NCBI GenBank assembly: GCA_022772675.1
Contig: JALEZW010000030.1
Span: 18,499-82,498 of the forward strand
Origin: Agathobacter sp.
Lineage (GTDB): Bacteria > Bacillota > Clostridia > Lachnospirales > Lachnospiraceae
DNA: 64,000 bases
Reading direction: 5' to 3'
Shown here: in pieces, positions 1-8,452 of the stretch
Layout of the letters: each line of letters opens with the position of its first letter
Numbering within the stretch: position 1 is the stretch's first letter
The notes under the pieces: model-generated
The model's database searches: none
What the model was told of the DNA's origin: nothing
What the model saw: the letters and a program-made list of their open reading frames with translations, nothing else
Position numbers and translations under genes: made by a program

Positions 1-669
1 AAAGTGTGCATAATTGCCGGTTCCTGCGTCAGAATAAATATCGGTAATATACCAGTCTCCATCCAGCTTCACAAGATCCCAGCTGTGATATTTATCTGTA
101 TTGTGCTCAACCATACAGTCAATTCCCATCATCTGCATGAACATACGGAAGGTGGTTGCGTAACCGACACATACTGCATTGTGGTATTTCAGCACACCAT
201 AAGGATTGTCACAATCCTCCTGGGTATTCGGGATAACCGTCAACGCTCCCTGATCCTGCTGCAGTGAGGAAGTCATCCAGTCATATACCGCTTTCTCTTT
301 ATCAAAGTCAGACATATCATCCTTAATTTTCATTTCTTTAAGGGCAGACTTTGCCAGGTCGAGAGTTTCTTTCTCTTTATCGGAAAGCTTTGAGGTATCT
401 CCGGATATATAGGCATCGGAAATGTTGGTTGTAGGTTTTATCTCATAGTTTTCCGCAATCTTGACATAATCCTCTGTCGTCTCAGGATTTTTTTCTTTCT
501 CCACCTTTGCTATGTAAGATTTTAACGTCACAAGATTAAACACAGATACAGTTGTGCTTCCTGCCACTCCTGCAATCAGCACAGCAGCCACAACAGCTTT
601 CCATGCTCCTCTCTTCTTCTTGGGCGCCGGTGCCTCCGGAACCTCTTTTACAGTTTCATAAGTTTCCAT
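1..669 (-). CDS. Membrane-anchored transglutaminase-like protein, C-terminus cut by window edge
   Basis: An open frame runs from an ATG at 669 (AAGGACG ribosome binding site) off the left edge, giving 223 residues with no stop. After a short Lys-rich cytoplasmic stretch (KKKR, about residue 17) there is one membrane segment at about 22-45. A transglutaminase-like core follows: Cys in NAVCVGYATTF, His in YHSWDLV, Asp in ITDIYSD, in the Cys-His-Asp order of the superfamily. The same core occurs in the gene at 8453-9421. Members in Firmicutes are thought to act as cell-surface peptidases or cross-linkers; the substrate cannot be told here. What follows the catalytic Asp lies outside the window. 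Confidence 0.8.
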   Translation of the reverse strand, partial: METYETVKEVPEAPAPKKKRGAWKAVVAAVLIAGVAGSTTVSVFNLVTLKSYIAKVEKEKNPETTEDYVKIAENYEIKPTTNISDAYISGDTSKLSDKEKETLDLAKSALKEMKIKDDMSDFDKEKAVYDWMTSSLQQDQGALTVIPNTQEDCDNPYGVLKYHNAVCVGYATTFRMFMQMMGIDCMVEHNTDKYHSWDLVKLDGDWYITDIYSDAGTGNYAHF

Positions 670-777
670 ATGATTCGTCCTTTCTTTTTTCATGATTGTT
701 TTTACATCTGATATGATTATAACAGTTATTTGACAAAAAGTACGAATCTTTAAAAAAACTTAAATAATCCTTAAGGA

Positions 778-1152
778 TTAGAAATTGTCCTCTTCAATAT
801 GTTCCCGTCCCTGTGCGATAATACTGCGTACATGATCGTCGGCCAAAGAATAAAAAACGGATTTCCCCTCTCTGCGGCTTTTTACCAGCTTATTCTGCTT
901 TAAAATACGAAGCTGATGGGAAATCGCGGACTGGGTCATGTGAAGGGCAGCTGCCAGGTCGCATACACATACCTCCGCCTCAAACAAAACAAACAGAATC
1001 CGGATTCGCGTGGAATCCCCAAATACCTTAAAGAGCTCCGCCAGATCATAAAGTTCCGTCTCCTCCGGCATCATCTCATTTACAATTTTAAGCAGTTCCT
1101 CATGAACCACTACTTCACTGCAGCAATCATCCTGCGTATTTTGATTTTTCAT
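778..1152 (-). CDS. ArsR/SmtB-family metal-sensing repressor
   Basis: A 124-residue winged-helix protein with the ArsR/CadC layout. A Cys pair near the N-terminus (DDCC) and the ELxVCDLA-type motif (AEVCVCDLAAAL, about residues 59-70) are typical Cd/Pb/Zn-sensing positions in CadC-like members. The recognition helix is MTQSAISHQLRILK. It is the last gene of the hma-ATPase-arsR operon, starting 10 bp after the ATPase stop behind AGGAGG. By family it releases operator DNA when metal binds; the likely operator is at 3446-3465 upstream of the first gene. Which metal is sensed is inference. Confidence 0.9.
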   Translation of the reverse strand: MKNQNTQDDCCSEVVVHEELLKIVNEMMPEETELYDLAELFKVFGDSTRIRILFVLFEAEVCVCDLAAALHMTQSAISHQLRILKQNKLVKSRREGKSVFYSLADDHVRSIIAQGREHIEEDNF

Positions 1153-1162
1153 GGCTCCTCCT

Positions 1163-3091
1163 TTACAGTTTTTTCACAAACAGTGCCCGGATTGCATTGA
1201 GTACTGCAATCACCATCACGCCCACATCCGCAAAAATTGCCATCCACATATTTGCGATGCCAAACATGCCAAGAATCAGACAGATAAATTTGATGCCAAT
1301 TGCAAAATAAATATTCTCATAGACGATCCTCATGCATTTTTCTGCAATCCGCACCGCTTTTGCAATTTTAAGAGGATCATCATCCATCAAAACAACATCT
1401 GCAGCTTCAATCGCCGCATCCGATCCCAATGCTCCCATGGCAATCCCGATATCCGCCCGGGAAAGCACCGGCGCATCGTTAATTCCATCCCCAACAAATG
1501 CAACCACTGATTTAGGGCTTTTTTCTTCCAGAAGTTTTTCCACCTCTGCCACCTTATCACCAGGTAGCAGCCTGCTGTGTACTTCCGTAATTCCAACTTC
1601 TGCCGCAACCTGGTTGGCCACGGACTTTTCATCTCCTGTCAGCATCACAAGTCTGTGGATTCCAGCTTTTTTTAATGCTTCCATAGCCGCAGCGGCATGA
1701 GGCTTCACCACGTCGGAAATCAAAATATGTCCCGCATAATTTCCATCCACCGCAATATGGACGATTGTTCCTGTGCAGCTGCAGCTTCTGTAAGAAATCC
1801 CCAATTTGTTCATGAGTTTGTCGTTTCCGGCAGCAATTTTATGACCGTCAACAACTGCCACAACACCGTGACCGCTGATTTCCTCTACCTCTGTCACCCG
1901 GCTCATATCCAGCTTTTTCCCGTATGCTTTCTGCAAACTGATACTGATGGGATGTGTGCTGTGGGATTCCGCCAGTGTAGCGTATTCCAAAAGTTTTTCC
2001 TCTTTTTCGGAGTACAGGGGATGCCCAGACACAGCCGGACAGCTGGCAGAATCGCAGTTCTCTCCGTGAATCCCGCAGACTTCAAAAACACCCTGGGTAA
2101 TGGTCCCGGTCTTATCAAACACAACCGTCCCTGTCTTAGACAGTGCCTCTAAATAATTAGAGCCCTTGACCAGTACTCCCTGGGCACCGGCACCACCGAT
2201 TCCCGCAAAAAAGCTTAAAGGAATGCTGATTACCAAAGCACATGGACAGCTGATTACCAGGAATGTCAGTGCACGGTAAATCCAATCCCCCCAGTTGCCG
2301 GGAGCTCCAAAAATCAAGATCCGCACCAAAGGGGGCAGAAATGCCAGAATCAGCGCTCCATAGCAGACAGCCGGTGTGTAATAACGGGCAAATCTCGAAA
2401 TAAAATTTTCTGATTTTGATTTTCTGGAGCTTGCATTTTCCACCAGATCCAGAATTTTTGAGACAGTGGATTCCCCAAAGTCACGGGTAGTGCGAATCTT
2501 TAAAAGTCCGGACAGATTAATACAGCCGCTTATGATTTCCTCGCCCTCAGCTGCCTCACGGGGAACACTTTCCCCTGTCAGTGCGCTGGTGTTTAATGTG
2601 GAATGTCCCTCTATGATCACCCCGTCAATGGGCACCTTTTCTCCCGGCTGTACTACTATGACCGTACCGGGTTTCACCTCATCCGGGTCCACTTTTACCA
2701 GCTGCCCGTCTTTTTCCACATTTGCGTAATCCGGACGGATATCCATAAGGGCACTGATATTCCTCCGGCTTTTCCCTACTGCGTAGCTCTGAAACAGTTC
2801 CCCGATCTGGTAGAACAGCATAACGGCAACGCCCTCCCGGTACTCTCCCAGCGCAACAGCACCCAGAGTTGCAACCGCCATCAGGAAATTTTCATCAAAT
2901 ACCTGCCGGTTCCTAATCCCCTTCCACGCTTTCCGCAGAATGTCGTAACCAATAACCAGATAGGGAATCAGATACAGCAGAAGCTCTGCAGGCCACGGCA
3001 TCTTAAAGCTTTCTGACAATACCGAAACTCCAATCAGAAATAACGTTGCAATAATGATACGGACCAGTACCTTTTTTTGTTTTTTATTCAT
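1163..3091 (-). CDS. P1B-type heavy-metal-exporting ATPase (Cd/Zn/Pb class)
   Basis: A 642-residue metal pump. Visible marks: TGES actuator loop (172-175), CPC metal site in the membrane (282-284), phosphorylated Asp in DKTGT (326-330), HP motif (SHSTHP, about 377-382) and GDGINDAP. This matches the CadA/ZntA group, which exports Zn2+, Cd2+ or Pb2+. The usual N-terminal HMA domain is missing and is instead a separate gene just upstream (3193-3411). Two Cys-rich insertions lie in the nucleotide-binding region (ENCDSASCP and YRSCSCTG). The start at 3091 follows GAGAGGAGT; an in-frame extension to 3160 has no ribosome binding site. Confidence 0.93.
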   Translation of the reverse strand: MNKKQKKVLVRIIIATLFLIGVSVLSESFKMPWPAELLLYLIPYLVIGYDILRKAWKGIRNRQVFDENFLMAVATLGAVALGEYREGVAVMLFYQIGELFQSYAVGKSRRNISALMDIRPDYANVEKDGQLVKVDPDEVKPGTVIVVQPGEKVPIDGVIIEGHSTLNTSALTGESVPREAAEGEEIISGCINLSGLLKIRTTRDFGESTVSKILDLVENASSRKSKSENFISRFARYYTPAVCYGALILAFLPPLVRILIFGAPGNWGDWIYRALTFLVISCPCALVISIPLSFFAGIGGAGAQGVLVKGSNYLEALSKTGTVVFDKTGTITQGVFEVCGIHGENCDSASCPAVSGHPLYSEKEEKLLEYATLAESHSTHPISISLQKAYGKKLDMSRVTEVEEISGHGVVAVVDGHKIAAGNDKLMNKLGISYRSCSCTGTIVHIAVDGNYAGHILISDVVKPHAAAAMEALKKAGIHRLVMLTGDEKSVANQVAAEVGITEVHSRLLPGDKVAEVEKLLEEKSPKSVVAFVGDGINDAPVLSRADIGIAMGALGSDAAIEAADVVLMDDDPLKIAKAVRIAEKCMRIVYENIYFAIGIKFICLILGMFGIANMWMAIFADVGVMVIAVLNAIRALFVKKL

Positions 3092-3192
3092 AACGGACTC
3101 CTCTCCACCGACCTGAAACGTTAGTGCAAATGAAATGATTAACTGCTCAATTTGTAACAAATCAGGTGTCTATTCAGTTCACCATCCGGGAA

Positions 3193-3411
3193 TTACAGAA
3201 AAATCTCACAGTCATCCTCAACTTTCTTACAATTCTTCTTCACTTCTTTCATCACGGCTTTTACATCTGCGCCATCTTCAAATTCCACATTCATCTTTAA
3301 TGTCATAAAATTGACTGTTGCATCCTTAACTCCGGCTGTTTTCTTAGCTGCATCTTCCATCTTATTGGCACAGTTTGCACAGTCCACTTCAATTTCATAT
3401 GTTTTCTTCAT
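3193..3411 (-). CDS. Stand-alone HMA-domain metal-binding protein
   Basis: A 72-residue single heavy-metal-associated domain. The metal loop is DCANCANKM (CxxC, about residues 10-18), in the bab-bab fold pattern. Further Cys residues near the end (NCKKVEDDCEIFL) could add ligands. It is first in an operon with an ATPase that lacks its own HMA domain, so it probably delivers metal to that pump or replaces the regulatory domain in trans. It starts behind TGGAGG, and the promoter and operator lie directly upstream. Confidence 0.88.
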   Translation of the reverse strand: MKKTYEIEVDCANCANKMEDAAKKTAGVKDATVNFMTLKMNVEFEDGADVKAVMKEVKKNCKKVEDDCEIFL

Positions 3412-3445
3412 ATCCTTTCCTCCATCTTAAATATTCCATGTTTTT

Positions 3446-3465
3446 ATATGAATAATTGTTCATAT
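3446..3465. promoter_or_regulatory. ArsR/SmtB-type operator palindrome
   Basis: ATATGAA-taattg-TTCATAT is a dyad with 7-bp arms and a 6-bp centre, close to the ATATGAAyA...TrTTCATAT operators known for SmtB/CzrA/CadC-type repressors. It lies between the -10 box (3476-3481) and the hma start, where a bound repressor would block transcription. The likely binder is the ArsR protein encoded last in the operon. Confidence 0.75.
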
Positions 3466-3475
3466 GTTTAAATAT

Positions 3476-3503
3476 ATTATAACAGATATCTTTCTGTTGT
3501 CAA
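3476..3503 (-). promoter_or_regulatory. Sigma-A promoter of the metal-efflux operon
   Basis: On the minus strand, TTGACA (3503-3498), a 16-bp spacer and TATAAT (3481-3476) form a near-consensus housekeeping promoter. It is followed immediately by the ArsR-type palindrome. Confidence 0.75.
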
Positions 3504-3516
3504 TCTTTTATGTAAA

Positions 3517-3580
3517 AACAAACCGGTGTATATGCCCTTTCCTGCAGAAATCTGCGGGAAAACATACACGCCGGTCTGTT
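3517..3580 (-). terminator. Long hairpin between cotF-like gene and metal operon
   Basis: Imperfect inverted repeat: AACAnACCGGYGTRTATG on the left pairs with its complement on the right, and the inner arms contain CCTGCAGA/TCTGCGGG. It sits just after the stop of the minus-strand cotF-like gene and upstream of the hma promoter, so a termination role for cotF is likely. There is no strong U-run, so this is moderate. Confidence 0.5.
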
Positions 3581-3598
3581 TAACTGATTTTTTCGATT

Positions 3599-4057
3599 TT
3601 ATGCCATTCCGTTCACTGTCTTATATTTATAGAGCATCTCCGCATGGTTCTGCTCCTCAATCTGGATATCCGCAAGAAGTTTGCGCACACCGGTATCTCC
3701 GAATACAAAGACATTGCTGTTGTATTCTCCTGATACCATCTTTTCCGTACCGATACAGTCTGTTGCCAGAAAGCAGTCGTTTTTCTTATCCTCGGAATTG
3801 GTAAGGGAGTCATAGGCAGCCTTCGGCTCATATTTTGCACCATCCCTGTCATTGCAGTTGCAGGAAGGAACGGTTCCGCTTAACACCTGTCCTAAGGACT
3901 CATAGTGCTTCTGCTCTTCTTTCTCCAGTCTACCGAACAAATCACGAAGCACCGGATCCTTTGCCTCCTGACCGTAACGCTTATACTTCTCCATGCAGGA
4001 CTGCTCCTGTGTGCGGAGATCTTCGATTGTTGTCTGTTCCTTTTCTGTTAAAACCAT
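3599..4057 (-). CDS. CotF-family spore coat-like protein (ferritin-like fold)
   Basis: A 152-residue helical protein. Two helical pairs carry regularly spaced Glu/His (EEQKHYESL about 47-55; EEQNHAEMLYKYK near the C-terminus), as in CotF and related ferritin-like coat proteins. A short Cys pair (SCNCN) occurs mid-protein. CotF members are found in the coat of endospores, which points to a spore-forming host. The start is behind AAAGAGGTG. No partner coat genes are adjacent. Confidence 0.8.
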   Translation of the reverse strand: MVLTEKEQTTIEDLRTQEQSCMEKYKRYGQEAKDPVLRDLFGRLEKEEQKHYESLGQVLSGTVPSCNCNDRDGAKYEPKAAYDSLTNSEDKKNDCFLATDCIGTEKMVSGEYNSNVFVFGDTGVRKLLADIQIEEQNHAEMLYKYKTVNGMA

Positions 4058-4158
4058 AATTGCACCTCTTTCATTGAAAATTTCCTACCTTAGTATGTCT
4101 GAATCATCGGTAATTATGCGAAACTTTATGTAATATTTAAGAGGTTTTGTTATTTACA

Positions 4159-4509
4159 TTACTGCTTTTCTTGACGGACATGCTCTAAAATTTTGTCATA
4201 CTGTATGTACATCTTCTGGGTTTCATTTTCCAGAAGATAGTAATGCATGATATATGGTATTAAAAGTAAAAGAAATAAAAGGGTAAGAGCTAAAAGTACA
4301 GGAGAAGCCAACACCAGACCTGCAATCACAACTGCCATGGTTAAAACCGCAAATGCCAGCGTAACCATAAGGTGAACCAGCCTCTCATGCTGGAAAAATC
4401 CAATCTGCACCAGATGCTCTGAAAGGACATCCTCCCAGTCGGTATCAGGAGCATTCTTTTCCAGAAGTGTATCGATTCGTTTCCGGTAATTCAAAATCCT
4501 TTTTCTCAT
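4159..4509 (-). CDS. Small two-helix membrane protein of unknown function
   Basis: A 116-residue protein with a basic N-terminal helical segment, two adjacent membrane helices (about residues 46-68 and 70-92) and a charged C-terminal tail that may be a short coiled coil. It starts behind GAAGGA and follows the dehydrogenase gene at 13 bp, so the two are probably co-transcribed. I do not recognise a named family. Confidence 0.65.
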   Translation of the reverse strand: MRKRILNYRKRIDTLLEKNAPDTDWEDVLSEHLVQIGFFQHERLVHLMVTLAFAVLTMAVVIAGLVLASPVLLALTLLFLLLLIPYIMHYYLLENETQKMYIQYDKILEHVRQEKQ

Positions 4510-4522
4510 ATGTGTTCCTTCT

Positions 4523-5578
4523 TTACTTTAAAACCTCTTTGAGCCTGGCATCGGTGCGAAGCACCTCTTTCGCCTTTTCTCTGTACTGTTCTTCATGGAG
4601 GTACGTATAGCGAAAGGGTTTGATGGAGGGTGCAATGTCAATTGCCCGCTCATAATCCTCCCGTTTCATCCCAAGGGTCCCCACATAATCCCAGAAGCCG
4701 GTCTGTGTAAAAATCGTATCCACTCTGCGGTAACGGTGATCCTGTACCACACTCATGAGATACGTTGCAATGCCCACCTGAATCCCATGCAGCTGTGGAT
4801 GTTCTGACATCTTGTCCAGTGCATGGGAAATCAGATGTTCACTGCCGCTTGTGGGGGCACTGCTTCCTGCAATTTCATTGGCAATTCCGCTCATGGCAAG
4901 AGAATCCAGAAGTTCCTTTAGAAAAAGTTCATCATGAATGGAGGTAAACGGAGTCCGGACAAAGCTGTTGACCGCCTTTTTTGCAATCATCACTGCAAAA
5001 TCGTTGACTTTTCCACATCCATGCTCCTCCTCAAAAATCCAGTCATAGAGGGCAGTAATCTTGGAAACCATATCTCCAATACCGGAATAGAGGAATTTCT
5101 CCGGTGCACTGCGGATAATCTTCGTATCCACCACAATTCCGTATGCCAGACAGGCCGGAACGGATTTTCTCCTTCCTTCCACCAGAAGGGATGCACTTGC
5201 ACTGGAAAACCCATCGCTGGAGGCAGAGGTAGGAATACTGATAAAGGGAAGACCTCTTAAAAATCCGCAATACTTTGCCCCATCGATTACTTTTCCACCA
5301 CCGATTCCGATAACTGCCTGTGTTTTCGCAGACATGGAAAAAGCAAGGCTGCTTAAATCCTCCAGTCTCACCGTATCCAGTTCCTGATATTCTAATACCT
5401 CAATTTCTGCATCATGCAGGGAGTCCAGTACCAGAGAACCGAACATATCGATAAGCCCGTTGCCGAAAAAAACCACAACTTTCTGAAATCCTAACTCTTT
5501 TAAATAAATTCCTAAATGATCCAAAACCCCTGCTCCGATTTTAAGCAGAGCCGGAATTGCAATGTGCTTTCCTTCCAT
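4523..5578 (-). CDS. Iron-containing alcohol dehydrogenase, glycerol-1-phosphate dehydrogenase-like (EgsA/AraM type)
   Basis: A 351-residue enzyme of the dehydroquinate-synthase/GldA superfamily. The NAD-binding GIGGGKVIDGAK loop is at about 90-101. Metal-ligand segments are the SSDGFSSA region, GSEHLISHALD and LHGIQVG. It resembles sn-glycerol-1-phosphate dehydrogenases (AraM/EgsA), which reduce dihydroxyacetone phosphate. In bacteria some of these make G1P-based lipids; others are of uncertain substrate. The start at 5578 follows GAGGAG. It sits between a K+ uptake regulator and a small membrane protein, which gives no pathway clue. Confidence 0.82.
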   Translation of the reverse strand: MEGKHIAIPALLKIGAGVLDHLGIYLKELGFQKVVVFFGNGLIDMFGSLVLDSLHDAEIEVLEYQELDTVRLEDLSSLAFSMSAKTQAVIGIGGGKVIDGAKYCGFLRGLPFISIPTSASSDGFSSASASLLVEGRRKSVPACLAYGIVVDTKIIRSAPEKFLYSGIGDMVSKITALYDWIFEEEHGCGKVNDFAVMIAKKAVNSFVRTPFTSIHDELFLKELLDSLAMSGIANEIAGSSAPTSGSEHLISHALDKMSEHPQLHGIQVGIATYLMSVVQDHRYRRVDTIFTQTGFWDYVGTLGMKREDYERAIDIAPSIKPFRYTYLHEEQYREKAKEVLRTDARLKEVLK

Positions 5579-5618
5579 ATCGTCAAATCTCCTCATATTC
5601 TACTAAATTCACTGCCGG

Positions 5619-6266
5619 TCAAATATGAAAACATTTCTGGATATCCTTATTTCTTCCTAAAACCAGCATGGCGTCGTTTTCCCTGAACCCGGTCTCCGGT
5701 GTAATGGTCAGATCAAGCTTTCCGTCTCTCTTTATCGCCATAATATTGATGTTGTATTTCTTACGGATGTTGATTTCCCCTACCGTTCTGCCCAGCCAGG
5801 ATTTTGGAATCTCCACCTCAAAGATTGCAAATTCATTATCCAGCTCAATATAATCAAAGATATGGTCCGAAGTATAGCGGATTGCGGTCCAGGCTGCCAG
5901 CTGTTTCTCCGGATAAACAATCTCATCTGCTCCGTTTCGCAGCAGGAACTTAGCCTGCACATCCCTCGCTGCCCTTGATACAACAAGCTTTGCCCCCAAT
6001 TCCTTTAAAAGGGATGTGGTCTCAAGAGAACCCTGAAAATCATTTCCAATTGCCACAAAGCAGACATCATAGTTTCTAATGCCAAGAGAACGTAAAAATG
6101 CTTCATTCATACTGTCCCCAATCTGTGCATTGGTAACATAGGGCAGAACTTCCGCAACGCGGTCCTCTCTCTTATCTATTGCCATAACCTCATGATTTAA
6201 TTCATGCAGCTTTAAGGCAATGTGCTTTCCAAATCGTCCCAGTCCAATCAGTAAAATTGACTTCAT
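5619..6266 (-). CDS. KtrA/TrkA-type K+ uptake regulatory subunit
   Basis: A 215-residue peripheral protein: an RCK-N Rossmann domain starting LLIGLGRFGKH, with Asp at the end of strand 2 (AIDKRED), then an RCK-C domain (about 130-215). In KtrAB systems this ring-forming subunit gates the membrane pore in response to nucleotides (ATP/ADP, c-di-AMP). It lies 32 bp downstream of the pore subunit on the same strand, which settles the pairing. A start four codons earlier (6278) is possible but sits too close to AAAGG. Confidence 0.92.
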   Translation of the reverse strand: MKSILLIGLGRFGKHIALKLHELNHEVMAIDKREDRVAEVLPYVTNAQIGDSMNEAFLRSLGIRNYDVCFVAIGNDFQGSLETTSLLKELGAKLVVSRAARDVQAKFLLRNGADEIVYPEKQLAAWTAIRYTSDHIFDYIELDNEFAIFEVEIPKSWLGRTVGEINIRKKYNINIMAIKRDGKLDLTITPETGFRENDAMLVLGRNKDIQKCFHI

Positions 6267-6298
6267 CTCTGTATTCATCCTTTCTAAAACTGAAAATC

Positions 6299-7648
6299 CT
6301 AGCCTACCGTAATTTTTTCCTCCGGAAGCTTTGACAGAACCTGTTCTTTGTCCGAATAAGCAGCAAAGATAATGGTAAGTCCTCCTACACGCCCGAAAAA
6401 CATAAGCAGAATCAATATAATCCTTGAAAGATTTCCAAGCCCCGGTGTCACTCCCAGTGTCAGTCCTACCGTACCAATGGCAGACGCCGTCTCAAACAGG
6501 CACTCCATCATGGGAATTTTCTCTACGCAGCTGATAACAATTCCTCCTGCAAGAAACAGGGTCAGATACATCATAAGAATTGCCATAGCATATCGGATCG
6601 TACCCTCTTCCACTCTTCTTCCCAGACATTCCGTATCTTTTTTTCTACGGAACACCGCAAACATTGTCAGCAAAAAGACAGCAACCGTGGTGGTCTTCAT
6701 ACCACCGGCAGTCGATCCCGGTGAACCTCCTGTCAGCATCAGGATAATCATAATGGCCTTTCCTGCATCTGTAAACTTCGACAGGTCAACCGTATTAAAG
6801 CCTGCAGTTCTCGGTGTCACCGCCTGAAACAGCGCAGATAAAACTCTCTCGCCCAAAGGCAGATTCCATTCCGGTCTTCCAAACTCATAAAAAAAGTAAA
6901 ACAGAAACGGCAGCAGGATTAAAATCACTGTTGTAATTAAAATGATTTTACTCTGTAAGCGGTAGCGTTTAAAATGAAACCGGTTTTGTTTGATATCCTC
7001 CCAGGTCAGAAATCCGATTCCTCCGATAATGATAAGTACCATCACAACCAGGTTGAGCAGCCCGTTTGCGGCAAATGCTGTAAGAGAGGAATAATGCTCC
7101 CGTACTCCCATCAGATCAAATCCCGCATTGCAGAATGCTGAAATGGAGTGAAAAACGGAATACCAGATTCCTTTTAACAGACCAAACTCCCCGCCGAATA
7201 CCGGAAGCATCAGAATTGCTCCCACCAGTTCAATCAAAAAAGTTGCCTTTAAAATAAAACTCGTAAGCCGCACGATTCCGCCCACACTGGGGGCTGCAAT
7301 TGCCTCCTGCATAGTACTCCTCTGCATCAGACCTATTTTTCTTCCGGAGATAACGGCAAGGGCCACGGCAATGGTTACAACTCCCATTCCGCCAATCTGA
7401 ATCAACAGTAATATCACAGCCTGTCCGAAATCTGACCAGTAGGTTGCCGTGTCATGCACCACCAGCCCCGTCACGCAGGTAGCAGAGGTGGAAGTAAATA
7501 AAGCCTCTAAAAACGGTGTCGCCCTGCCACTCTTTGTAGAAAACGGAAGCATCAAAAGGAAACTTCCTATTAAAATCACAAGTATAAAACCCAGTATAAT
7601 AAGCTGGAAAGACGACAGTTTTCTCTTTCCCAAATGTTGTTTTTTCAT
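6299..7648 (-). CDS. KtrB/TrkH-type K+ channel subunit
   Basis: A 449-residue polytopic membrane protein with four pore-loop repeats of the SKT superfamily: SATCVTGL, SISAFCNAGF, TPRTAGFN and ASAIGTVGL, each carrying the selectivity-filter Gly. It forms the membrane pore and is gated by the KtrA-like protein encoded just downstream. The N-terminus begins with a basic stretch and a first helix (LIILGFILVILIGSFLL). No energising ATPase gene is nearby, as usual for Ktr. Confidence 0.93.
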   Translation of the reverse strand: MKKQHLGKRKLSSFQLIILGFILVILIGSFLLMLPFSTKSGRATPFLEALFTSTSATCVTGLVVHDTATYWSDFGQAVILLLIQIGGMGVVTIAVALAVISGRKIGLMQRSTMQEAIAAPSVGGIVRLTSFILKATFLIELVGAILMLPVFGGEFGLLKGIWYSVFHSISAFCNAGFDLMGVREHYSSLTAFAANGLLNLVVMVLIIIGGIGFLTWEDIKQNRFHFKRYRLQSKIILITTVILILLPFLFYFFYEFGRPEWNLPLGERVLSALFQAVTPRTAGFNTVDLSKFTDAGKAIMIILMLTGGSPGSTAGGMKTTTVAVFLLTMFAVFRRKKDTECLGRRVEEGTIRYAMAILMMYLTLFLAGGIVISCVEKIPMMECLFETASAIGTVGLTLGVTPGLGNLSRIILILLMFFGRVGGLTIIFAAYSDKEQVLSKLPEEKITVG

Positions 7649-7808
7649 TTTTGTCCCCGTTCTTTATCTCAATAGTCCACAAAAAGACCATTCATATCCT
7701 AACAAAGTATAAAGTTTTCTCTTCCAAATATCAAGTCTTGTTTTCTAAATATAAATATCATACACTACATATAGCTACTGTACAAAGAAAAATAAGGAAA
7801 CCTGATTT

Positions 7809-8441
7809 ATGAATAAAAAAAATCTCGCTATGGAAGTCATAGCACGCTTAAAAAAAGCCTATCCGGATGCCGGATGCACTTTAGATTACAACGAAGCCTG
7901 GAAGCTTTTAGTCAGTGTACGGCTCGCTGCCCAGTGTACAGATGCCAGGGTCAACACCGTGGTTCCGAAGCTTTACGAAAAATTCCCGGACGTCAATGCA
8001 CTTGCCGATGCTCCGGTGGAGGAAATTGAAGAAATCATCCATCCCTGCGGTTTCTGGCGGAGCAAGGCCAAAGACATCAGTGCCTGTATGAAAATGCTGC
8101 GTGACAAATATGACGGTCAGGTCCCGGAGGATTTTGATGCCCTTCTTTCCCTGCCGGGCGTGGGACGGAAAAGTGCCAATCTGATCATGGGCGATGTCTT
8201 CGGCAAACCCGCCATTGTCACCGATACCCACTGTATCAGACTCTGCAACCGGATTGGTCTCGTAGACCAGATCCGGGAACCCAAAAAAGTAGAAATGGCA
8301 TTATGGAAAATTGTACCTCCCCAGGAAGGAAATGATCTCTGCCACCGGTTTGTTCTCCACGGACGTGAAGTCTGTACTGCCCGCACTTCGCCCCACTGCG
8401 AAAACTGCTGCCTTGCGGAAATCTGTGGAAAAAACCTGTAA
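7809..8441 (+). CDS. nth: Endonuclease III (DNA glycosylase/AP lyase)
   Basis: 210 residues, the normal length for Nth. The helix-hairpin-helix LPGVGRKSANLI carries the catalytic Lys, and the Asp follows in VTDTHCIRL. The C-terminal [4Fe-4S] loop has the Cys spacing C-x6-C-x2-C-x5-C (CTARTSPHCENCCLAEIC). It excises oxidised pyrimidines in base excision repair. The gene is transcribed alone on the plus strand between minus-strand genes, so it must have its own promoter in the 160-bp gap before it. Confidence 0.96.
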   Translation: MNKKNLAMEVIARLKKAYPDAGCTLDYNEAWKLLVSVRLAAQCTDARVNTVVPKLYEKFPDVNALADAPVEEIEEIIHPCGFWRSKAKDISACMKMLRDKYDGQVPEDFDALLSLPGVGRKSANLIMGDVFGKPAIVTDTHCIRLCNRIGLVDQIREPKKVEMALWKIVPPQEGNDLCHRFVLHGREVCTARTSPHCENCCLAEICGKNL

Positions 8442-8452
8442 GATTATCTTAT

